Assembly: GCA_003447545.1 (NCBI GenBank)
Contig: DLYX01000553.1
Span: 1 to 6,828, forward strand
Length of the DNA: 6,828 bases
Source of the DNA: Deltaproteobacteria bacterium
GTDB taxonomy: Bacteria > Desulfobacterota > Binatia > UBA12015
Direction of reading: 5' to 3'
The notes beneath the pieces are model-generated. The model did no database searches and was not told where the DNA came from. It was given only the letters and a program-made list of their open reading frames with translations. Below, one piece after another: positions 1-5,564 of this stretch. Made by a program: the position numbers and the translations under genes. The stretch's first letter is position 1; each line of letters starts with the position of its first letter.

Positions 1-1717
1 GAAGTGTGATGGAGGCGACCACTGCGTCGGCCTCGATCGAGGGCATGAAGTCGAAACGTACCCAACCGCCGGTCATCAGCCCCAGCGTGACGGTGAGGAT
101 GGCCACACCAGTTGCGAGAGTCGTGTAGCGCCACTCGAGAGCCTTCTCCAAAAAAGGCGTGAAGCGATTCTCGAGGAAATTCTCCAGACCGCCGGCGATG
201 GTTGTTTGCAGATTCTCCCAAGCTTTCCACTTTTTCCCGGGTTTCTTCTCCGCTCGACTGCGTGCATGTCCGAGGTGGGCGGGGAGAATCAGCTTGGATT
301 CGATCATCGAAAAAACCAGGGAGCTGATCACGACGATCGGGACCATTTTGGACATTTCGCCCGATGAGCCCGGCAAGAAGAGCAGCGGCGAGAAGGCCGC
401 GATGGTCGTCAGGATGCCGAAAGTCACTGGCACGGCGACTTCCTGAGTGCCGCTGATGGCAGCCTGCAGCGGGTCCCCGCCGCGTTCCTGATGCGTGTGG
501 ACGTTTTCGCCCACGACAATCGCATCGTCTACGAGGATGCCCAGCACGACGATAAAGGCCGTCAGCGAAAGGAGGTTGATCGAGACCCCGAACCACGGCA
601 GCGAGGCGATCGCGCCCAGCATTGCAATCGGGACTCCGAGTCCGACCCAGAAGGCCAGACGCAAGCGCAGGAAAAGAGCCAGGACGCAAAGCACTAGAAG
701 GAAGCCCAGGCGTGCATTGCTGATCATGGTGTCGAGTCGGGCGCGAAGGTGCTCGGATTCGTCCTCGCCGATGGTCAGATAGGTTCCGGCGGGCATTTGG
801 GGTGATTTTTCAGCAACATAGGTTTTGACGGCATCGGCTACCGAGAGCGCATCTTGCGTGCCGGCGCGCATCACCTTGATCATGACCGCCGGGTCCCCAT
901 CGAACCTGGAACTTTTGGTGGTCTCGGCAAAGCCGTCGACGACGGTGGCGATATCACCGAGGAGCACGCGTGTTCCGTCCAATTGCGAAACCACGACAAT
1001 ATCTTCGAAATCGTTCCCCAAATATGCCTGTCCGCGGGTGCGGAGTACGACTTCCCCGTCGCGCGTCTTGATCGATCCGGCCGGCAGATCGAGAGATGAT
1101 TTGCGGATCGCATCGACGATATCGTCGAACCGCAACCCGAAGCGACGGAGGTCGTTTTCCGAGACTTCGACGGAAATCTCGAAGGGGCGTACGCCGGTAA
1201 GGCTCGCCATGCTGACATTCTCGAGCGCGACGATCTCGTCGCGGATCTCTTCGCCAAGCGCTCGGAGGGTTCTCTCGTCCGCGTTCCCCGAGACCATCAG
1301 GCTCACGACCTTGCCCTGCAGTTGTGCCTGTTTTACGGTCGGCACCTCGGCCTCTGCGGGGAAGGTGTTGATCGAATCGATCTCCGCCTTGATATCATCC
1401 AGCGCTGTCTCGACGTTGGCCCAGTCCGCAACGTGGACCAGAACCGCACCCATGCCTTCCACAGCGGTGCAGTTGATCTCCTTGACGCCATCGACTCCCT
1501 GAATGCGCTCTTCGATGCGGACGCAGATGGCCTGCTCGACCTCTTCAGGCGAGGCCCCGGGATAAGGGACCGAGATGCTGACCGAATCCACGCGCATCTC
1601 GGGGAAGATTTCGAGCTTCACGACGGGAAGGGCGAGGACTCCGCCCACCACGATCAGGGCCATCAGGAGGTTTGCCGCGACCGAGTTCTCCGCAAACCAG
1701 GCGATTGCGCGTTTCAT
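1..1717 (-). CDS. RND efflux transporter permease, HAE1/AcrB-like (C-terminus outside window)
   Basis: This is the inner-membrane proton-driven pump of a tripartite efflux system, expected to export hydrophobic or amphiphilic compounds together with the adaptor encoded just upstream. About 572 N-terminal residues are visible and the frame is open at the window edge; the family is usually about 1000-1050 residues, so roughly 45% is missing. TM1 spans about residues 11-33, followed by the porter-domain motif IFPEM and then VPYPGASPEEVE. TM2-TM6 lie between about 336 and 480. TM4 carries GILVDDAIVVGENV with the paired acidic residues D397-D398, equivalent to the AcrB proton-relay aspartates. A basic cytoplasmic linker (about 485-500) leads to TM7 (about 533-555) and the start of the second periplasmic loop (FDFMPSIEAD). 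The ATG overlaps the adaptor stop (ATGA) and no clear Shine-Dalgarno is present, so translation is probably coupled. No frameshift was found in the visible part. Substrate cannot be read from the sequence. Confidence 0.95.
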   Translation of the reverse strand, partial: MKRAIAWFAENSVAANLLMALIVVGGVLALPVVKLEIFPEMRVDSVSISVPYPGASPEEVEQAICVRIEERIQGVDGVKEINCTAVEGMGAVLVHVADWANVETALDDIKAEIDSINTFPAEAEVPTVKQAQLQGKVVSLMVSGNADERTLRALGEEIRDEIVALENVSMASLTGVRPFEISVEVSENDLRRFGLRFDDIVDAIRKSSLDLPAGSIKTRDGEVVLRTRGQAYLGNDFEDIVVVSQLDGTRVLLGDIATVVDGFAETTKSSRFDGDPAVMIKVMRAGTQDALSVADAVKTYVAEKSPQMPAGTYLTIGEDESEHLRARLDTMISNARLGFLLVLCVLALFLRLRLAFWVGLGVPIAMLGAIASLPWFGVSINLLSLTAFIVVLGILVDDAIVVGENVHTHQERGGDPLQAAISGTQEVAVPVTFGILTTIAAFSPLLFLPGSSGEMSKMVPIVVISSLVFSMIESKLILPAHLGHARSRAEKKPGKKWKAWENLQTTIAGGLENFLENRFTPFLEKALEWRYTTLATGVAILTVTLGLMTGGWVRFDFMPSIEADAVVASITL

Positions 1718-2862
1718 GAGAGGGGAGCGACCCGAACCTTCATGCCGTTGGTGACGGCCTCGATCGGCGAGATGCAAATGCGTTCACCGTTCTCCAGGCC
1801 GCCGCCGACCAGGAAGCCGTCCCGTGTTCGTTTGATGACATCCACGTCGCGGTAATGAATTTCGAGGTCGTCATTGATGACGAGCACGCGGTCGCCGTCA
1901 CGCAAGGCGCGGCGCGGGATCTCGACGGCTTCGGGGATGACGCGTCCCTGGATGGTTGCATCGACAAACATTCCGACTGCGAGCGGAGCCATCGGCTGGT
2001 CGGTCCGTCGCCCATAAGGATCCTCAACGCGGGCGATGACCGTGACCATTCGAGTCCGGGGGTCAATCTCGCCCTCGGTGCGTACAATTTTCCCTGTCCA
2101 GACATGGTCCTGCCCGGCGAACCCGGAACGCAGTTCTACCGGAGGCCCGCCGCTATCGCCGAGATCGAGATCGAGAAAGGCCAGATCGGTATCGGGGATC
2201 GGCAAGGGCACCTCGGCATAGTCGGTCGCATAGATGCGGCCCAGCGGAGTGCCGCGGCTCACAAACTGGCCGACGTCGGCTTTGGCCGTCCGGATCCGAC
2301 CTTCATAAGGCGCCCGGATCTCGGTGCGGGCCAGGTCCGACATGGCCTGACTGCGCGACGCATCTGACTCGATAAATGCAGCCTTGGCAAGAGCGACACT
2401 ATTGGTCGCGTCGTCGAATTCGCGATCGCTAAGTGCGCCGCTTTCGCGCAATGCCTCGCTGCGAGAGAACATTTTCTCGGCCAGAGACAGGCGGCTTTGC
2501 GCCGCTGTGTAATTGGCTTCGGCCCGGCGGACAGCAATTTCCTGGTCGGTCGCGTCCAGTCGGATCAGCAAATCTCCCTGATTGAAGAATCCGCCTGCGG
2601 CAAACGAAGGCGAGACCTCGAGGATGCGGCCCGCCGTTTCCGCAACCAGATCGGTCTGGGTGCGAGGCTCGACACTGCCTTGCGCCCGCACAGCGAGCCG
2701 ACGGGGTTGGGGTTGGACAGCAGTGGCACGGACGAGTCGGGCGAAGTCTTCCGCAGGGCGGGTCTGGACCCGCGCTCCGGCCGTCACCAGAAAGACGGCA
2801 ACCACGCCGCTGGTCAGGACGATTGCGAGCGGCAAAACGAGTTTCAGCGGAAATCGTTTCAT
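1714..2862 (-). CDS. RND efflux periplasmic adaptor subunit (HlyD/membrane fusion protein family)
   Basis: This is the periplasmic adaptor that links the RND pump to an outer-membrane channel. From the ATG it has 382 residues, typical of the family. Residues 6-30 are hydrophobic after a KR-rich start (signal anchor; no lipobox cysteine seen). The first lipoyl half is about 76-103 (GRILEVSP to LLIRLD). An alpha-helical hairpin rich in Ala, Glu and Arg covers about 104-178, and the second lipoyl half about 178-211 contains TEIRAPYEGRI and GTPLGRI. The beta-barrel region ends near GMFVDATIQG (297-306), and a membrane-proximal domain follows to the C-terminus. The start could be GTG at 2865 (adding one residue) or ATG at 2862. 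I chose ATG because it forms a TGATG junction with the tetR stop. The stop overlaps the transporter start. No strong ribosome binding site precedes it, again suggesting coupling. Confidence 0.93.
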   Translation of the reverse strand: MKRFPLKLVLPLAIVLTSGVVAVFLVTAGARVQTRPAEDFARLVRATAVQPQPRRLAVRAQGSVEPRTQTDLVAETAGRILEVSPSFAAGGFFNQGDLLIRLDATDQEIAVRRAEANYTAAQSRLSLAEKMFSRSEALRESGALSDREFDDATNSVALAKAAFIESDASRSQAMSDLARTEIRAPYEGRIRTAKADVGQFVSRGTPLGRIYATDYAEVPLPIPDTDLAFLDLDLGDSGGPPVELRSGFAGQDHVWTGKIVRTEGEIDPRTRMVTVIARVEDPYGRRTDQPMAPLAVGMFVDATIQGRVIPEAVEIPRRALRDGDRVLVINDDLEIHYRDVDVIKRTRDGFLVGGGLENGERICISPIEAVTNGMKVRVAPLS

Positions 2863-3542
2863 CACTGCACCGCCGAGGGGGCCCGCAGGCCTGCCGCGAG
2901 GAACGTTACAAGTTTTTGAATGGTTTGTTTGTCGTTCATGGTTTCTGTGTCCATCTTTTTGTGTTGCCCCGATGTGGGGGCATTCAGTGTTTTTGGCGCT
3001 GCGGTGGCCGTCGTGGCCAGACTGGCCATGACGAGCTGGAAACGAAACTCGAGTTCGTGGCCAGGCAGTTCGGGTAACGCCTGCGCCAGCGCGTCGAGGA
3101 ACCTGTTGGTGGTTGGTTGAAAGTGTTTTTGCATCAAGGGCTCGACCACCTCGGGCGGCTCGGCCAGCAGATGGCCGAAGAGCTGTTTCAGACCAGGGCC
3201 TCCTGGATCGCGCTCCTTGCGATGGCGCAGGCGGACCTCGAGATATGCCTCCAAGATCGCTGAAAGCGAGGGGCGTTTGCTGCCGGCGTCACGCAGGATC
3301 GCGTCAAGCTTCTCGACTCGTTCGGCATTGACGGCGGTTGCATGGCGCTCGAAAACGGCCTCGACCAGCCCTTCGCGGGAGCCGAAGTGATAGTTGACAG
3401 CCGCGACGTTCACGCCGGCTTCGGACGTGATCTGGCGAACGCTTGGGCGCGACAAGCCTTCCCGAGCGAAGAGATTCTCGGCTGCATCGAGCAGCCGCTC
3501 CCGGGTATCGACCTGCATTTGCCGTGTACCCGTGGCGCTCAT
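2862..3542 (-). CDS. TetR/AcrR-family transcriptional repressor of the efflux operon
   Basis: This 226-residue protein is a one-domain-plus-ligand-pocket repressor of the TetR family. The N-terminal DNA-binding domain is about residues 12-60: TRERLLDAAENLFAREGL forms helix 1, and the helix-turn-helix runs from SVRQITSEAGV to NVAAVNYHFGSREGLV with the typical YHFGSREGL end. The helical C-terminal domain (about 75-226) is the divergent ligand and dimer part; its pattern (LRHRKERDPGGPG, LFGHLLAEPP) resembles the CerR/YbiH-type subgroup, but this is a weak call. The start is supported by AGGAG (3549-3553), six bases before the ATG. It is the first gene of an operon with the adaptor and RND pump, and its stop overlaps the adaptor start. 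Two palindromes over its own promoter indicate autoregulation. The inducer is unknown. Confidence 0.93.
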   Translation of the reverse strand: MSATGTRQMQVDTRERLLDAAENLFAREGLSRPSVRQITSEAGVNVAAVNYHFGSREGLVEAVFERHATAVNAERVEKLDAILRDAGSKRPSLSAILEAYLEVRLRHRKERDPGGPGLKQLFGHLLAEPPEVVEPLMQKHFQPTTNRFLDALAQALPELPGHELEFRFQLVMASLATTATAAPKTLNAPTSGQHKKMDTETMNDKQTIQKLVTFLAAGLRAPSAVQ

Positions 3543-3548
3543 GGGAGA

Positions 3549-3553
3549 CTCCT
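3549..3553 (-). promoter_or_regulatory. Ribosome binding site of tetR
   Basis: AGGAG on the minus strand, six bases before the ATG at 3542. It is the only clear Shine-Dalgarno in the three-gene efflux operon, so it may serve as the main entry site for coupled translation of the whole operon. It also fixes the tetR start. Confidence 0.6.
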
Positions 3554-3557
3554 GTAG

Positions 3558-3585
3558 TTCAAACGCATGTTTGAAACATACGTTT
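3558..3585. promoter_or_regulatory. Double palindromic operator, probable TetR binding site
   Basis: Two adjacent 12-bp palindromes of the form AAAC-N4-GTTT are separated by one base: AAACGCATGTTT (3561-3572) and AAACATACGTTT (3574-3585). The first extends to perfect 7-bp arms, TTCAAAC and GTTTGAA (3558-3575). Together the two form a larger 25-bp palindrome centred on G3573, with 11 of 12 arm positions matching. They cover the -10 element and the likely transcription start of the efflux operon, the expected place for autorepression by the adjacent TetR protein. Centres are 13 bp apart, which might let two dimers bind. Confidence 0.65.
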
Positions 3586-3610
3586 AGTAACGCACTGAGT
3601 CAAGTTTTTT
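3575..3610 (-). promoter_or_regulatory. Probable sigma70-type promoter of the tetR-adaptor-RND operon
   Basis: Reading the minus strand there is TTGACT (3603-3598) as -35, a 17-bp spacer, and TATGTT (3580-3575) as -10. A run of seven A (3610-3604) directly upstream of the -35 could act as an UP-like element. Transcription would begin near 3568, leaving a leader of about 25 nt that carries AGGAG before the tetR ATG. The -10 and the expected start point lie inside the operator palindromes. Hexamers were matched by eye. Confidence 0.6.
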
Positions 3611-3800
3611 TCTTGGACCGGCCGGTTTGCCGTGTGGAAAACTTCAGAGATATCGAGCGACCATGGGGTTCGCGGGACAGCGTTTCCTGCTGCTGAGCGG
3701 TTTGACTGCGGGCTCAGACGGGCGCAAGCGGTGTCGGATCGGTCGGCCCGGCGGGCGGGGCCTCGTTTGGGCCGGGATCTGTGGAAAACCTGTGGGCTTC
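3604..3800. other. Intergenic region between the GNAT gene and the efflux promoter
   Basis: No gene is supported here. The stretch holds a CAAG-T7-CTTG inverted repeat (3601-3615) overlapping the A-tract and -35 of the tetR promoter. It also has a possible 6-bp stem CGGCCC (3744-3749) with GGGCCG (3769-3774) and no T-run after it, so it is a poor terminator candidate for the GNAT gene. TGTGGAAAA occurs twice in the same orientation (3633-3641 and 3780-3788). The plus-strand open frame crossing this region runs antisense through the GNAT gene and has no protein-like character. Confidence 0.5.
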
Positions 3801-4226
3801 CTAGAAATCGTAGCGATAAAGATTGGTCTTGCGGGGTTGAAAGCCGAGTCGCAGGTACAGCCGATTGGCTGCTTCGCGCTGGGGATTGGACGTCAGGTCG
3901 ACGCCGGGAGCGCCCAATTCTCGGGCCAGAATCAGCGCGGCCTTTGTCAGTTCGGCGCCTACGCCCGCGCCGCGTGCGCTCTTGTCGACGATGACATCCT
4001 CAATGCGGCAGCGGAGTCCCGAGGGAATTCGAAAAACGCTCAGCGTGGCTGTTCCGACAATCTGGTCGGCCCTGTCTCGGGCGAGAAGCAGGCGCGAAGG
4101 CGAATCGATCAGCGCGGCGAGGTCGGACGCTTCCGGGGGAGGGTGGTTTACCGAGAGTTGCGGCATCAGGCGCTGGAAAGCCTCCAGAATGGTGTCGTCC
4201 ATCCGTTTTGCTTCGCTGATGGTCAT
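3801..4226 (-). CDS. GNAT-family N-acetyltransferase
   Basis: This small cytoplasmic acetyl-CoA-dependent acyltransferase has 141 residues, normal for a single GNAT domain. Motif A is IEDVIVDKSARGAGVGAEL (about 75-93), with the R-x-x-G-x-G pyrophosphate-binding loop at RGAGVG (85-90). Motif B is the C-terminal NPQREAANRLYLRLGF (114-129), ending NLYRYDF. The N-terminal MPQLS and the PPP segment resemble a widespread uncharacterised GNAT subgroup; the acceptor is unknown. The frame stays open to an ATG at 4289, but that start lies inside the tRNA-Phe gene, so I chose the ATG at 4226 (MTISEAKRMDD). A further ATG at 4202 is possible. No good Shine-Dalgarno precedes 4226. The gene may be read from the tRNA promoter, as only 33 bp separate it from the tRNA 3' end. 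Confidence 0.88.
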   Translation of the reverse strand: MTISEAKRMDDTILEAFQRLMPQLSVNHPPPEASDLAALIDSPSRLLLARDRADQIVGTATLSVFRIPSGLRCRIEDVIVDKSARGAGVGAELTKAALILARELGAPGVDLTSNPQREAANRLYLRLGFQPRKTNLYRYDF

Positions 4227-4259
4227 GGTTGTGGACCAGTCTCGGTGGGGCGGTGAAAA

Positions 4260-4332
<73 letters not shown>

Positions 4333-4352
4333 CGCCGTGCGTCGCTTCTGCG

Positions 4353-4379
4353 ATTAACCCACGCCCTCTCGAAGGTCAA
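4353..4379 (-). promoter_or_regulatory. Possible promoter of tRNA-Phe
   Basis: On the minus strand TTGACC (4379-4374) begins two bases after the gshB stop codon. It is followed by a 15-bp spacer and GTTAAT (4358-4353), which keeps the TAAT core of a -10. The expected start near 4346 would give a short tRNA leader, and the bases after the -10 are GC-rich as in many stable-RNA promoters. The spacer is short, so this is tentative. The tRNA could also be processed from a gshB transcript. Confidence 0.4.
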
Positions 4380-4380
4380 T

Positions 4381-5334
4381 TTACCCGGTGTGTTCTTCGA
4401 TCCAATCGATCATATTGGCAGCCAGATTGGTCCCGCAGAGCTGGTCGATTTCCTGAATCCCGGTGGGGCTGGTCACGTTGACCTCGGTCAAATAGCCCCC
4501 GATTACGTCCAGTCCGACGAAAATCAGCCCGTCGCGCCGAAGGTCGTCTGCCATACGCGCGCAGATCTCCCGGTCTCGATCGGTGAGGTCGCTACGAACC
4601 GCGCTGCCGCCGACATGGAAATTCGACCGGTGGTCGCCGTCATTGGGAACCCGCAGAACAGCGCCAAGAGGCTCTCCATCGATCACGATAATCCGTTTAT
4701 CTCCTTCGCGGACTTCGGGCAGGTAGCGCTGTGCCATCACTCGGGTCCGCCCCTCGTCGGTCGCCGTCTCAAGGATGGCATTGAGGTTCCGGTCCTGTTC
4801 CTGCAGGTGGAAAATTCCGGCCCCACCGCAGCCATCGAGCGGCTTGATGATCATCTCGCCGCCGAGTTCGTGCAGGAATTCCTTGAGCAGATCGGCGTCG
4901 CCGGTAACCAGACTTTCCGGGGTAATCTCCGGGAAGCGCAAGGCATAGAGTTTTTCGTTGGCATCGCGCAGGCCGGACGGGCGGTTGAGCACCAGAGTTT
5001 TTTTCGCGTCGATCAACGAGGCGACATGGGTGTCGAAAAAGAAACTCATATCGAAAGGCGGATCCTTGCGAAGCATGACCACATCAAAGCTTTCGAGAGT
5101 TTCGCGGGTAGGTGCCGCGAGGCTGTAGTGGTCCCCGGCAACGCGCTGAACTTGAACTTCCTGGACGCGTGCTTCCGGGATGCCCCTCCGGATCGCGAGA
5201 TCAGCCGGACCCATCACGAAATTGCGATGCCCACGTGACTCTGATTCGAGCAGAAAGGCAAAGGTGGTGTCCTTGTCGATATCGATCCCGCCAAGGGGGT
5301 CCATCAAGTAGGCAATCCTGAGAGACCGGGCCAT
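4381..5334 (-). CDS. gshB: Glutathione synthetase (ATP-grasp, bacterial GshB type)
   Basis: This cytoplasmic enzyme joins gamma-glutamylcysteine and glycine with ATP to form glutathione, the second step of the pathway. It has 317 residues, almost the same as the E. coli enzyme (316 as I recall it), and aligns from end to end by eye. The N-terminal domain (about 1-120) starts with IAYLMDP (7-13) and contains MLRKDPPFD (87-95). SGLRDANEKLYAL (120-132) leads into the ATP-grasp domain. The glycine-rich nucleotide loop is KPLDGCGGAGIF (164-175), followed by MAQRYLPEVREGDKR (200-214). The metal-binding end is GYLTEVNVTSPTGIQEI, with E284 and N286 as the expected Mg ligands. GAGGGA lies about six bases before the ATG. 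The start overlaps the TGA of the upstream dehydrogenase remnant. No gshA is in the window. Its presence implies glutathione-based redox defence. Confidence 0.97.
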   Translation of the reverse strand: MARSLRIAYLMDPLGGIDIDKDTTFAFLLESESRGHRNFVMGPADLAIRRGIPEARVQEVQVQRVAGDHYSLAAPTRETLESFDVVMLRKDPPFDMSFFFDTHVASLIDAKKTLVLNRPSGLRDANEKLYALRFPEITPESLVTGDADLLKEFLHELGGEMIIKPLDGCGGAGIFHLQEQDRNLNAILETATDEGRTRVMAQRYLPEVREGDKRIIVIDGEPLGAVLRVPNDGDHRSNFHVGGSAVRSDLTDRDREICARMADDLRRDGLIFVGLDVIGGYLTEVNVTSPTGIQEIDQLCGTNLAANMIDWIEEHTG

Positions 5335-5564
5335 CAGAAATCCCTCGCGGGGTTATGCTCTCGTCTGCTCACGACCCTACCTTCGCCCGCCCTCGATCGG
5401 ACTGCAAGCGGGCCCGGCGGGAGCATGGGGATGCCCTGCGCGAGCTTCAGGATGCGCTGCGGGATCATCGGGATCAGCCGCGCGAGTGCGTTGATTTTCG
5501 GCACGAGTCCGTCCGACCCGCAGACCGGGACAGGTCCCCCGCGATCCAGGCTTTCGAAGGTTTC
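5334..5564 (-). pseudogene. C-terminal remnant of a short-chain dehydrogenase (SDR)
   Basis: Immediately after the oxygenase stop codon, and in the same frame, the minus strand is open for 76 codons to a TGA that overlaps the gshB ATG (TGATG). The first 48 codons (5564-5421) read like the end of an SDR: ESLDRGGPVPVCG, then LVPKINALARLIPMIPQRIL. This matches the usual SDR C-terminal pattern of L-x-R-G-x-P-V-x-V-x-G followed by a basic, Leu-rich amphipathic helix. Third codon positions are mostly G or C, as in the neighbouring genes. The catalytic Tyr-x-x-x-Lys and the Rossmann fold are absent, so the fragment cannot be an active enzyme. It most likely remains from a deletion or replacement that removed the 5' part of an SDR gene. 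A short product starting at an internal GTG (5504, 56 codons) cannot be excluded. The tail after codon 48 is Arg-rich and not recognisable. The family call comes from pattern memory only. Confidence 0.55.

Noticed and set aside
825..1502. Plus-strand open frame (225 codons) inside the RND pump region
   Set aside because: Its translation is Ser/Thr/Arg-rich and featureless, while the opposite strand encodes a continuous RND transporter.
3744..3774. GC-rich stem as terminator of the GNAT gene
   Set aside because: The stem is only six base pairs with a 19-base loop and is not followed by a T-run on either strand.
3627..4256. Plus-strand open frame (209 codons) spanning the intergenic gap and the GNAT gene
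   Set aside because: It runs antisense through the GNAT gene, has no protein-like motif and no ribosome binding site.
4390..5238. Long plus-strand open frame (282 codons) opposite gshB
   Set aside because: It is antisense to a clear, full-length gshB and has no recognisable domain. Long antisense frames are common in GC-rich DNA.
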